The notes: generated from the sequence alone by a model not told the origin. Shown: positions 1-6,342, numbered from the stretch's first letter. The stretch is 12,417 nucleotides of DNA from Candidatus Pacearchaeota archaeon (GCA_016234025.1 JACQLL010000091.1:1-12417), one strand, 5' to 3'. A program made the numbers and translations.

Positions 1-34
1 ACTCAACTCGGCGTTCTCACTAAAAACCCTAATA

Positions 35-42
35 ATTATAAA
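35..42 (+). promoter_or_regulatory. TATA box for the prepilin-like operon
   Basis: The octamer ATTATAAA lies with its first base exactly 29 nt before the ATG at 64. The same spacing occurs before the genes at 4047, 6321, 6372, 11548 and 12222. An archaeal TATA box at this distance puts the transcription start at or beside the ATG, so the mRNA is probably leaderless. Both this promoter and the one at 4018 run TTATAAACA...ATTAAAATG. This is the main reason for starting the first gene at 64, although its frame stays open to the window edge. Confidence 0.7.
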
Positions 43-63
43 CATTCTCTTCTTCTCATTAAA

Positions 64-1155
64 ATGGAAAAGAGAGGCGAACTAACTTCGACGCAAATAA
101 TAACAATACTTCTGACAATTATTGGTTTCGTCGTAGTCGTAATCTTTCTCCTGACAATCCTTGATTTCAAAAACACATCATTGGACGAAGTATGCCGATT
201 GTCAATACTAACAAGAGCCACGACTCCGGACGCTCTGGAAAAATTCATTCCGCTAAACTGCGAAACGAAAAGATACTGTCTGACGACAACAGGAGAGGAC
301 TGCGTTCAGTTCATTGGAGAAAGCAACGTCGAGAAAGTAAAACTTCCTTCGGGAACTCTTGAAAACGGAAAAACAAAGGCTGCTCAAAAAATCGAAGAAA
401 TATCTGCCAACGCAATGTTCGACTGCTGGTCAATCACCGGAAAAGGAAGACTAGACATATCTTCGGGAGCGGTAAAAAATCCGACAAACATTTTAACAGA
501 CATATACTCTGTCGACGGCGCAAAACCAATCTGTCTCGTCTGTTCAAGAATCGCAATCGCAGATGACCTCGCAAAAAGAGAAGATATCTTAAAAGACGTT
601 AATGTGAACGACTACTTCGGAAAACAAAAAGTCCCCGGTTCTGATTTGACTTACCTTCAAACGCTAACAGACAAACAAATAAACTCGTATCCAGCCGCAT
701 TCACCCAAGAACTCGGTAAAAGCTCTCCAAAAACAACAAACGAAATCGCAATCATCTTCACACAGATAATCACCGACGACAAAGCTCCAATACTTCAGGC
801 AATAGAAAAAGGAACAAACACCGGAGTCTCGACAGCAGGAGGAATCTTGCTCGGACCGACGGGAGCTATCTCTCCGCTCAAGACCTTGGGACTTTCCGCC
901 ATCGCAGGAATCGTCTCATCGACGATTTCCGGAGGAATCGCATACGTTAAAGCAAAAGAAAACCAAGGCCTAGCAATAACGCATTGCGACAAGCTGACAA
1001 GTCCTGAAAAAGAAAGATACGGCTGTTCGGTCATCGCTCCTATTGATTACAATGAAGTCGAAACAATCAATCAGCTATGCTACAAAATCGAAGGAACCCC
1101 AAGCGCCGGCGGTTCATCTCTCGGCGCAGGCGGTGAATTCGGCGGAACGACATGA
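64..1155 (+). CDS. Membrane-anchored surface protein, first gene of the prepilin-like operon
   Basis: 363 aa of unrecognised family. The N-terminus is short and basic (MEKRGEL) followed by a hydrophobic helix at about residues 10-33, which resembles a class III prepilin signal or an uncleaved anchor; R4-G5 would be the possible processing site. The rest is predicted to be outside the cell and has ten Cys (44, 66, 72, 80, 121, 157, 160, 308, 321, 339), including a CLVC pair. A Gly/Ala/Ser-rich hydrophobic stretch at about 252-295 could be a second membrane-inserting segment. The tail after 344 is Gly/Ser-rich and looks disordered. The frame is open upstream to the window edge, but the TATA box at 35 supports the ATG at 64. 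The stop overlaps the next start as ATGA, so it is the operon's first gene. It is longer than its neighbours and lacks the KKAQ motif, so calling it a pilin would be unsafe. Confidence 0.75.
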   Translation: MEKRGELTSTQIITILLTIIGFVVVVIFLLTILDFKNTSLDEVCRLSILTRATTPDALEKFIPLNCETKRYCLTTTGEDCVQFIGESNVEKVKLPSGTLENGKTKAAQKIEEISANAMFDCWSITGKGRLDISSGAVKNPTNILTDIYSVDGAKPICLVCSRIAIADDLAKREDILKDVNVNDYFGKQKVPGSDLTYLQTLTDKQINSYPAAFTQELGKSSPKTTNEIAIIFTQIITDDKAPILQAIEKGTNTGVSTAGGILLGPTGAISPLKTLGLSAIAGIVSSTISGGIAYVKAKENQGLAITHCDKLTSPEKERYGCSVIAPIDYNEVETINQLCYKIEGTPSAGGSSLGAGGEFGGTT

Positions 1156-1682
1156 AATACAAACTTCCAATGAAAAATAAAAAAGCAAATATCCTCGAAG
1201 AAAATACTCTAAGCACGATAATCGCAGTAATCGGAATCCTCCTGATATTATTCGTAATTTACAAGGTCTACATAAAAATAAATGAGGACTCTGAAATAAA
1301 CAAAGCCCGCACATTCGTCCAAAGCTTATCAGAGAAAATTAACGCTGTAAAAATAAATTCCCAAGAAAACATAACTCTGACAGGATTCAGCGCAGAAAAA
1401 ACATGGTATATTCTCGCATTCGATAAAAACCAACTCGACAAACCGGACAAATGCCTCTTCGACAGCTGCGTCTGCGTCTGCCCTGGAGTTTCAACTGAAA
1501 CATGTCAAAAGCAAGGACTATGCGAATCAGTCGAAACAGAAAAAATCACAATAAAAACAACATACATACCAATTCCTCAGAATCTAATTAAGATGGAAGT
1601 AACTAAGACAGAAAAAGAAATAACATTATTTAGTCAATTTACTAAAATAGAAGTTGACGAGATTATAAAGAGAGTAGGATGA
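1152..1682 (+). CDS. Prepilin-like protein with Cys-rich cluster
   Basis: 176 aa. The N-terminus MKYKLPMKNKKANILEE fits a class III signal: basic leader, predicted cleavage after KKA (residue 12), and Glu at position 5 of the mature chain, as in type IV pilins. One hydrophobic helix spans about 20-38. The ectodomain contains a compact cluster of six Cys at 101, 106, 108, 110, 118 and 124 (C-x4-C-x-C-x-C-x7-C-x5-C), which could be disulfide-bonded or bind metal. Beyond the signal I do not recognise a family. The ATG overlaps the preceding stop (ATGA), which supports 1152; an internal ATG at 1170 would give the shorter MKNKKAN leader seen in the neighbours and is a fair alternative. It is probably processed by an A24 prepilin peptidase such as the one at 6372. 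Its own stop overlaps the next start. Confidence 0.8.
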   Translation: MKYKLPMKNKKANILEENTLSTIIAVIGILLILFVIYKVYIKINEDSEINKARTFVQSLSEKINAVKINSQENITLTGFSAEKTWYILAFDKNQLDKPDKCLFDSCVCVCPGVSTETCQKQGLCESVETEKITIKTTYIPIPQNLIKMEVTKTEKEITLFSQFTKIEVDEIIKRVG

Positions 1683-2104
1683 TGAACAAAAAAGCAGGCA
1701 CAGGCGAAACTTTGAAAGACAACTTGATTTATTTAATCCTGTTGGTAATATTTTTCATCATAATGTTTTTCTTCGTCTTAAGTAAAGCAAATAGCGCGTC
1801 GCTCTGGTCAGACTATTACGCAAAAGAATTAACCAAAGTCATAAACAACGCAAAGCCAAACGACGAAGTAACTCTCAACTTTCACAAAGCAACAGAAATC
1901 GCACAAAAAAATTCAGTTCCATCCATCAGCGAAATTTTTACATTCGACAACTCACAAAACAAACTCTGCGTGAAACTCTCGCCATCAAGACAAACATGTC
2001 GCTTTTACTTCAACAACGTAGACATAACCAGCCCGGAAATAAGAATAGACATCTCATCTGAAAAAAATCTCCTATCCTTCCAAATCAAAGAGAAAACAAA
2101 ATGA
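1679..2104 (+). CDS. Prepilin-like protein (short)
   Basis: 141 aa. It starts MMNKKAGTGE, with predicted prepilin-peptidase cleavage after KKA, then a very hydrophobic helix at about 14-36 rich in Phe, Ile and Leu. The ectodomain of about 100 residues has only two Cys (97 and 107), ten residues apart, which could close one disulfide loop, and ends in an alternating pattern consistent with beta strands. No known domain is recognised. The start overlaps the upstream stop (ATGATGA), so either ATG 1679 or ATG 1682 could be used; translation is probably coupled. Its length and single helix match a minor pilin or pseudopilin subunit. That role is inferred from the signal and the operon, not from homology. 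Confidence 0.78.
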   Translation: MMNKKAGTGETLKDNLIYLILLVIFFIIMFFFVLSKANSASLWSDYYAKELTKVINNAKPNDEVTLNFHKATEIAQKNSVPSISEIFTFDNSQNKLCVKLSPSRQTCRFYFNNVDITSPEIRIDISSEKNLLSFQIKEKTK

Positions 2105-2529
2105 AAAACAAAGCCCAAGCAGGAAACATAACAATGATAGTAGTATTCGTCGCAATACTGATGATAATCGCATCAGGGATAGTAATAGGCATCTCTGCCT
2201 TCTTCTCTTCAGAAGACGCTTTTAGAAAAACCGACGCCGAAGTTCTAAACACGAAAATAAAAAACTGCTTTATTGAAAATTCTGTTTCGGAAAAATTAGA
2301 CATATACGAACTCTGTTCGCTAAATGAAGAAGTAATAAAAAGAAATTACATAATCGAAATAAAACAAAACGGCGAAGCATTCTATAATTACGGCGACACT
2401 GAAAAATGCCTCCTCGGCGACGAGAATCAAGCATTTCCAATTTGCTCAACTTCAACTCTAAAAAAAGATGAAAAAACATTCACAATAACAACAGGAAGCA
2501 ATCAACTTTCAAAAATAGAACAAAAATGA
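2101..2529 (+). CDS. Prepilin-like protein (MKNKAQ type)
   Basis: 142 aa. The N-terminus MKNKAQAGN carries the KAQ processing motif common in DPANN pilin-like proteins, followed by a hydrophobic helix at about 10-35. The ectodomain has four Cys (56, 72, 103, 115), allowing two disulfides, and a basic, polar C-terminus. ATGA overlaps join it to the genes before and after. No Shine-Dalgarno motif precedes the start, so coupled re-initiation is likely. The family cannot be named from sequence alone; a minor pilin or pseudopilin role is inferred. Confidence 0.78.
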   Translation: MKNKAQAGNITMIVVFVAILMIIASGIVIGISAFFSSEDAFRKTDAEVLNTKIKNCFIENSVSEKLDIYELCSLNEEVIKRNYIIEIKQNGEAFYNYGDTEKCLLGDENQAFPICSTSTLKKDEKTFTITTGSNQLSKIEQK

Positions 2530-3059
2530 AAAACAAAAAAGCACAAACAGGAAAAATAATTGCATCTCTTGGGGTAATCGTGCCGGTGATTTTAATAATG
2601 ACTTTATTTGTCAGCGCCTCTCTCGCAATCTCTTCTTTCAAAAAGGAGAACCAAAGAGTGGAATCTCCAAAAAATCAGATTGACTCTCTTCTGTTAAAAA
2701 AAATAACTCTTGACATTGAAGAGCAAAAAGAATTCCTTATCCTCGACGCCTATGTGTTATTAGACAAGAAAAAAATAGAAAAAGAACAATTCCAAGAAGC
2801 TCTGAAAACTCTCGTCGATGAGAAAAATCCCTGCCTCGCTTTAGCAAAAGGAAACTCTCCGTCGCCTGCAGGACTGGCAGGAGCCGAAGCAAACGACGAC
2901 TTCGTCATAGAACTAAAAGAAGACGATCTCTACCTCGGAAACATCGGCACGACTCCTCTTTCTCTGATAAAATACAAGAAACTCTTGAGCCAGACGCAGG
3001 TAAAAACGACTGAAGATATTTTCATCGAAAGCTACATCGGAGAATGCCCAAATGAATAA
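2526..3059 (+). CDS. Prepilin-like protein (MKNKKAQ type)
   Basis: 177 aa. It begins MKNKKAQTGK, a clear class III signal with predicted cleavage between A6 and Q7, followed by a hydrophobic helix at about 11-36. Residues 40-100 are charged and mainly helical, which could extend the N-terminal helix as in type IV pilins. Two Cys remain, at 103 and 174. A Pro/Ala/Gly-rich linker at about 109-122 separates this region from a small C-terminal acidic beta-rich part. The start overlaps the preceding stop (ATGA), and the end overlaps the next gene by 8 nt. The overall design matches a pilin-type subunit, but no specific family was recognised. Confidence 0.78.
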   Translation: MKNKKAQTGKIIASLGVIVPVILIMTLFVSASLAISSFKKENQRVESPKNQIDSLLLKKITLDIEEQKEFLILDAYVLLDKKKIEKEQFQEALKTLVDEKNPCLALAKGNSPSPAGLAGAEANDDFVIELKEDDLYLGNIGTTPLSLIKYKKLLSQTQVKTTEDIFIESYIGECPNE

Positions 3060-3522
3060 AAAAGCCCAAGTCCCGGCTCTGTTCACAATTATAATAGCGA
3101 TAGCCCTCTCTGCATCGGCGCTATATATCATCGTAACATCCAACAATAACCGCTACTCAAACTTAATAGAAATAAACAACCTGATAGAACAAACGCAATT
3201 CAAGGAGTTATACATAAAAGAGCAGGCAAAAATAATCCTCAACGAAACGATTAATTTGTGTCAATCATGCACTGAAAAAAACTTAAAAGAATTGTTCAAA
3301 GAAAAGTCCATAGAAAGACAAAACCTCTTCCACTACGACGGTGCAGGAAACTTTTACGCAAACATCAAAGAAGACAACTTAGAAATCAAAGAAGAGGAGA
3401 ACTATAAGCTAAGCATTCCGGAAATAAAAATCGAATCAGAGATAAACCAAAACGAAATTCAGAAAAACTTCAATCTTTGCATTCTATTCGACAAACAAGG
3501 CGATTTTGTCGGATATTGCTGA
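3052..3522 (+). CDS. Prepilin-like protein (MNKKAQ type), last gene of first operon
   Basis: 156 aa. MNKKAQVPA is a textbook DPANN-style class III signal with predicted cleavage between A5 and Q6. The hydrophobic helix spans about 8-28 and is rich in Ala and Ile. The ectodomain is charged and mostly helical, with a CQSC pair at 70-73 and two more Cys at 143 and 156; the last Cys is the final residue of the protein, which is unusual and suggests a C-terminal disulfide. It overlaps the upstream gene by 8 nt in another frame. After its stop comes 0.5 kb without a gene, beginning with strong hairpins, so this is taken as the end of the operon. Confidence 0.78.
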   Translation: MNKKAQVPALFTIIIAIALSASALYIIVTSNNNRYSNLIEINNLIEQTQFKELYIKEQAKIILNETINLCQSCTEKNLKELFKEKSIERQNLFHYDGAGNFYANIKEDNLEIKEEENYKLSIPEIKIESEINQNEIQKNFNLCILFDKQGDFVGYC

Positions 3523-3550
3523 CTGCTAAACACATAAACTTTCGAGATTA

Positions 3551-3585
3551 TAGTAAACCAACTTAATTCTTCGGTTGGTTTACTA
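3551..3585 (+). repeat. Hairpin A1: perfect 12-bp inverted repeat, TAGT...ACTA
   Basis: TAGTAAACCAAC (3551-3562) and GTTGGTTTACTA (3574-3585) are perfect reverse complements around the 11-nt loop TTAATTCTTCG. It starts 28 nt after the operon's last stop, so it may sit in the 3' end of that mRNA. There is no T-tract after it, so it is not a canonical terminator. The arm and loop resemble those of the element at 12282-12370 (consensus TAGTNNACCAAY then TTAATYYTTCGG), so the two look like one repeat or RNA family. Confidence 0.8.
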
Positions 3586-3586
3586 G

Positions 3587-3631
3587 ACAGCGGAGCAACA
3601 AAAGAGCCGAAAGACTTTGTTGGTCTGCTGT
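3587..3631 (+). repeat. Hairpin A2: 16-bp near-perfect inverted repeat
   Basis: ACAGCGGAGCAACAAA (3587-3602) pairs with TTTGTTGGTCTGCTGT (3616-3631) across 16 positions, with one G-G mismatch and one G-T wobble, around a 13-nt loop. It begins one base after hairpin A1, so the two would stack as tandem stems if transcribed. Possible roles are a 3' end stabiliser, a processing site or part of a structured RNA; nothing distinguishes these here. Confidence 0.75.
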
Positions 3632-3773
3632 AGCCGCGGCGACTGGGATTTGTTCCGCCTGCCGTCGCCACGAGAGGATGGAAGAGGTGGTGGGCGGGGC
3701 CGAAGTTCCTCCAAAGCCGCCGCGCCGTCTACAAATCTCCGTCGCCGCGCCGTCTCCAAATCGGGCGCGGCTT
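3632..3773. other. GC-rich non-coding stretch
   Basis: In 3661-3780, 80 of 120 bases are G or C by hand count, far above the flanking genes. Short open frames exist on both strands (3617-3811 on +, 3583-3792 on -), but their products are low-complexity Arg/Ser/Ala/Pro strings without hydrophobic core or family resemblance, so I do not call them genes. Local pairings can be drawn, for example GGCGAC (3638-3643) with GTCGCC (3664-3669). The stretch could be a structured RNA or decayed repetitive DNA. Confidence 0.6.
3718..3762 (+). repeat. Two-copy direct repeat, 25-bp period
   Basis: CGCCGCGCCGTCTACAAATC at 3718-3737 recurs at 3743-3762 with a single A-to-C change (19 of 20 positions identical). 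The two copies are 25 bp apart, start to start, inside the GC-rich stretch. Confidence 0.8.
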
Positions 3774-3874
3774 CGAAATCCCGCAGCCGCAAGGTCGGCG
3801 GAGTAGATTAAAGCAGGCAGCGTTTATTCGTAGTCAATCTCACATTGCCACAAACTCTGCGGAGTAGATTAAAG
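3774..3874 (+). repeat. Imperfect duplicated block, copy 1
   Basis: This block of about 101 bp matches 3901-4004. It begins CGAAATCCCGCAGCCGCA, contains GTTTATTC and CATTGCC in the middle, and ends CTCTGCGGAGTAGATTAAAG. Internally it has two related sub-repeats ending in GGCGGAGTAGATTAAAG (to 3813) and TGCGGAGTAGATTAAAG (to 3874). Across both blocks, four sub-repeats end at 3813, 3874, 3939 and 4004, a period of 61-65 bp. Confidence 0.75.
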
Positions 3875-3900
3875 CCAGTGGGATTATTTCATAGAGAGTT

Positions 3901-4004
3901 CGAAATTCCGCAGCCGCAGAAACTGCTGCTAAATTTAAGTTGGCGAAGTTTATTCTATCCACCTCGCATTGCCGCAGCCGCAAACTCTGCGGAGTAAATT
4001 AAAG
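3901..4004 (+). repeat. Imperfect duplicated block, copy 2
   Basis: Second copy of the block at 3774, 26 bp after its end. It begins CGAAATTCCGCAGCCGCA and ends CTCTGCGGAGTAAATTAAAG. In the last sub-repeat CCGCAG (3972-3977) and CTGCGG (3987-3992) are complementary, so a short hairpin is possible; the third sub-repeat has its own GCAG/CTGC pairing, partly compensating for its sequence changes. The block ends 14 bp before the next TATA box, so it could also act as an upstream promoter region. Confidence 0.75.
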
Positions 4005-4017
4005 TCAAAGAAAAACA

Positions 4018-4025
4018 TTTATAAA
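4018..4025 (+). promoter_or_regulatory. TATA box for the second prepilin-like operon
   Basis: TTTATAAA begins 29 nt before the ATG at 4047, the same spacing as elsewhere in the window, and is preceded by the A-rich AGAAAAACA, which could be the BRE. It fixes the start of the next gene at 4047 rather than the in-frame ATG at 3969, which lies upstream of the promoter and inside the repeat block. Confidence 0.8.
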
Positions 4026-4046
4026 CAATGTTTGATATTGATTAAA

Positions 4047-4502
4047 ATGAAAAAGAGAATGAATAAAAAGGCTCAAGACCTCTCAATCGGAACACTCATC
4101 CTCATCGTCCTCGGAATAATAGTTCTCGTTCTTTTAATTTTAGGATTCTCTCTCGGCTGGAGCAACCTCTGGGAAAAAATAAACATCTTCGGCGGCTCAA
4201 GCTCAATCAGCGACATCGTAACCGCCTGCAATCTTGCAGTCACCGCAAACTCGAAATTCTCATACTGCCAGGACTTTAAAGAAATAAAACTCGACGGCGA
4301 AACGCAATATCTAAACTGCCAGGACTCGAGAGTCCAACCAAACCTTGACTCTTCGGTAAACTGCGACGTTGAAGGTCTGACAGACGCAAAAGATATTGCT
4401 GAATGGCAATGCTTAAAACTTCAGCAACAAAATAAGCTGAAAGCAAATACAAAAGTAAACGGCTTTACTTGCACAAGCGAATTTAACATAGACCTTGAAT
4501 AA
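4047..4502 (+). CDS. Prepilin-like protein (MNKKAQDLSIG type)
   Basis: 151 aa. MKKRMNKKAQDL contains the KKAQ motif, with predicted cleavage between A9 and Q10, followed by a long Leu/Ile/Val helix at about 15-35 and then GWSNLW. The ectodomain has six Cys (61, 74, 91, 106, 122, 142). The pattern A-C-x-L-A-x5-K-x2-Y-C-x5-I is shared with the next gene product, so the two are paralogues. The start rests on the leaderless promoter at 4018; ATG 4059 (MNKKAQ) is an alternative. The next ATG follows 4 nt after the stop. I take it as a structural pilin or pseudopilin; the assembly machinery is not in view. Confidence 0.82.
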   Translation: MKKRMNKKAQDLSIGTLILIVLGIIVLVLLILGFSLGWSNLWEKINIFGGSSSISDIVTACNLAVTANSKFSYCQDFKEIKLDGETQYLNCQDSRVQPNLDSSVNCDVEGLTDAKDIAEWQCLKLQQQNKLKANTKVNGFTCTSEFNIDLE

Positions 4503-4506
4503 GCCC

Positions 4507-5187
4507 ATGAACAAAAAAGCATTCGACTTGTCAATCTCGACGCTCGTGATTATCGTCTTGGGAATTTTAGTTCTCATCGGAGTTTCATATATGCTAACAA
4601 AGGGTTTCAAAAATCTAAACTCTTCAACAGAACCTTTCCTCGACACAACACAAACAAGCGCAATCAAACAGGCATGCTCGCTCGCCTGCTCAAACGAAGA
4701 CAAGCTGACTTACTGCTGTAAAGAATATGAAATAGACGATAAAAAAATTCAATGCGGCGATGAAAGATTGGGAGTGGGTTGTGGTTTGAGGTGCGAAAGA
4801 TTTTCTTGCTATAATAACCAGTCCTTTGATGAGATAGCAATAGGAACATATCCACATCCTAATTCGGTTCAATTAACTTCTGCTCTTGTAAATCACTATG
4901 GAGAAAAAATAGGTAGATGGGCAGATGGAAATTGTTTAATGATAACGATAGATAATGAAGTTATTGTGCGTAATTACGGGAATGCAGGGGGTTGCGATTC
5001 TGTTGGATGGAGTGTAACATTGGAACCAATCTTAGAACAAATTATCGAAGATAGCTCATGCAACTTAGATGAATTGGATTCAAAAATTAAAAATCTTTAT
5101 TATTCTACAACTGAAGAACAATTTTCACAAAATTTTGATTGTTTAGGTACAATTGAATTTTTTGAAGTCGGTTGGGGTCCAGAATAA
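4507..5187 (+). CDS. Prepilin-like protein, chimeric, 12 Cys
   Basis: 226 aa. MNKKAFDLSIS is a class III signal in which Phe replaces the usual Gln after the predicted cleavage site; the helix spans about 11-30. Residues 56-71 share the A-C-x-L-A...K-x2-Y-C motif with the preceding paralogue. There are 12 Cys (57, 61, 70, 71, 83, 92, 96, 101, 143, 163, 185, 212). From about residue 79 the codon usage changes sharply: Asp is GAC in 4 of 5 codons before and GAT in 9 of 9 after; Phe is TTC in 3 of 3 before and TTT in 6 of 6 after. The C-terminal two thirds are therefore probably of different origin. A TTG at 4495 would add four residues (MNKP) and overlap the upstream stop, but ATG 4507 gives the family-typical N-terminus. 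Confidence 0.82.
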   Translation: MNKKAFDLSISTLVIIVLGILVLIGVSYMLTKGFKNLNSSTEPFLDTTQTSAIKQACSLACSNEDKLTYCCKEYEIDDKKIQCGDERLGVGCGLRCERFSCYNNQSFDEIAIGTYPHPNSVQLTSALVNHYGEKIGRWADGNCLMITIDNEVIVRNYGNAGGCDSVGWSVTLEPILEQIIEDSSCNLDELDSKIKNLYYSTTEEQFSQNFDCLGTIEFFEVGWGPE

Positions 5188-5188
5188 A

Positions 5189-5317
5189 ATGTCCCACGAC
5201 GACCCAACTCAAAGAAGAAAGACAAAACGCGACAAAAAAGCTAAAAGAAGATATAAAATTTACAAAAAAGGAGGCTCGCACCGGACAATGAAAATCAAAT
5301 TGAAAAACGAAAACTAA
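5189..5317 (+). CDS. Small basic protein, 42 aa, unknown
   Basis: It starts MSHDDPTQRRKTKRDKKAKR and ends KIKLKNEN. It is strongly basic, with a Lys/Arg-rich middle, a GGSHR turn, no Cys and no hydrophobic segment, so it is probably cytoplasmic and could bind nucleic acid. The ATG is one base after the preceding stop, and the frame exactly fills the gap to the convergent gene, sharing the tetranucleotide CTAA (5314-5317) with that gene's stop. The peptidase/protease pair at 7208-7211 shares CTAA in the same way. This placement is the main support for a real gene. No family is recognised. Confidence 0.55.
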   Translation: MSHDDPTQRRKTKRDKKAKRRYKIYKKGGSHRTMKIKLKNEN

Positions 5318-6321
5318 TTTCTGCTCTTAACCACTTCTTCCAAAATCTCCAAAGTGTAAGCCAAGACCAAAGGACCGATAATAAAACCAAAAATTCCAAA
5401 AATAGAAATTCCTCCAAAGATTCCAAGTAACATAACAAAAGGATTTATCTTCGACTTGTCTCCCAAAATTTTCGCTTTCAAAACAGAATCAATCAAGACA
5501 CTCAAAGCCAATCCAACAACCAAAACTCCTCCTGCAGTAAAATAATTCTTCACAACAAGATTATAAATCAAAAGAGGAATCCAAACTACCGCCGGACCTA
5601 GAGCAGGAATAAAGGCAAAAAAGAAAATAAGCAAAGACAAAAGTAAAAACGAATCAATTCCAAGAAAATAAAAACCAAGTGAGCCGACGATAAACTCTAT
5701 AAAAGCAATAAACAAAGTTCCGTAAACCAAAACATTCGTTATTCTGGAAATGTCCCTGCTAACCTCTTCCTTATCCTTGAAAGGAATGAAATCTTTCAAA
5801 CGAACGGCGAGGCCATCCCAATGAACAAGAATATAATACATTCCAAACAAGCTGATTAAAACAGAAATCAAAAAAGAAGGAGCCCGATAAACCGCAGAAG
5901 TTAAAAAAGAAACAAAAATAGAATCCTTCCCTGAAAAATCTTCCGGACTAATATCAAACTTATCAAGCAGAGGATAAGACGAAATTTTCCCGAGGATATT
6001 CTCGAAATTTCCTCCGCTCAAATAAACTTGCGCCTGCTGCAAAGCACTTCCCAAGACCAAAGCAATGGGCAAAATAAGAATTAATAAAACCACAAATATA
6101 GAAATCAAGGCAGCACCAAATTTACCAAAAGGTTTCTGAATTCTAATGAACAAAGGTCTTACCAAATAAGCAAGAATAAAAGCAGAAATCAAAGCAATCA
6201 AATAATTTTTCAAAATCAAATAAGACAAAATTACCAAAACAATAACAACAGCCCAGAAGAAATATTTCTCATAATCTCCCTCGTATCCAATCTCTCTCTT
6301 TCTAAAACTTTTCCCAAACAT
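5314..6321 (-). CDS. AI-2E family transporter (PerM-like membrane protein)
   Basis: 335 aa, usual length for the family. It has a hydrophilic N-terminus, two helices at about 20-54, another at 70-95, a soluble segment at about 98-140, and a C-terminal membrane bundle from 146 on. Family hallmarks are the AYLVRPL end of the second helix (51-57), FIPALGPAVVWIP (237-249) and the Gly-rich region INPFVMLLGIFGGISIFG (293-310) running into IGPL (315-318). The family is annotated as AI-2 exporters in some bacteria, and some members act as Na+/H+ antiporters; the substrate here is unknown. The start at 6321 is supported by a TATA box 29 nt upstream, shared with the divergent peptidase gene. No direct link to the pilin genes is seen except this shared promoter. 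Confidence 0.9.
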   Translation of the reverse strand: MFGKSFRKREIGYEGDYEKYFFWAVVIVLVILSYLILKNYLIALISAFILAYLVRPLFIRIQKPFGKFGAALISIFVVLLILILPIALVLGSALQQAQVYLSGGNFENILGKISSYPLLDKFDISPEDFSGKDSIFVSFLTSAVYRAPSFLISVLISLFGMYYILVHWDGLAVRLKDFIPFKDKEEVSRDISRITNVLVYGTLFIAFIEFIVGSLGFYFLGIDSFLLLSLLIFFFAFIPALGPAVVWIPLLIYNLVVKNYFTAGGVLVVGLALSVLIDSVLKAKILGDKSKINPFVMLLGIFGGISIFGIFGFIIGPLVLAYTLEILEEVVKSRN

Positions 6322-6342
6322 AAAACTAAAAAAATAAGAAGC

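Noticed and set aside
1..63. Upstream extension of the first gene in the same open frame
   Set aside because: The frame is open to the edge, but the extension carries the TATA box and would bury the signal-like N-terminus.
3551..3631. Tandem hairpins as an intrinsic terminator of the first operon
   Set aside because: No T-tract follows either hairpin, and archaeal termination mainly relies on T-runs; a role in 3' end stability is possible but not shown.
3766..3785. tRNA T-arm-like sequence GCGCGGCTTCGAAATCCCGC
   Set aside because: No matching acceptor, D or anticodon arms are found at tRNA distances, and a related CGAAATTCCGCAGCCGCA recurs in the second duplicated block, so it is part of the repeat.
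3583..3811. Overlapping open frames on both strands in the GC-rich stretch (64 and 69 aa)
   Set aside because: Both products are low-complexity Arg/Ser/Ala/Pro strings that arise from GC-rich repeats; they lack a promoter, a family match or neighbour-like codon use.
3774..4004. CRISPR-like array with about 60-bp period
   Set aside because: The units differ from each other too much, the spacers are also partly repeated, and no cas genes are present.
3523..4017. RNase P RNA or SRP RNA in the GC-rich island
   Set aside because: I looked for their conserved core motifs by eye and did not find them; a covariance-model search would be decisive.
3969..4046. Upstream in-frame ATG at 3969 for the prepilin-like gene
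   Set aside because: It lies inside the repeat block and upstream of the TATA box; the start at 4047 has correct promoter spacing and gives a normal class III signal.
5268..5290. GGAGG followed by ATG inside the 42-aa ORF, as a ribosome binding site for a separate gene
   Set aside because: The ATG at 5288 would give only nine residues before the stop; the GGAGG encodes Lys-Gly-Gly of the ORF.
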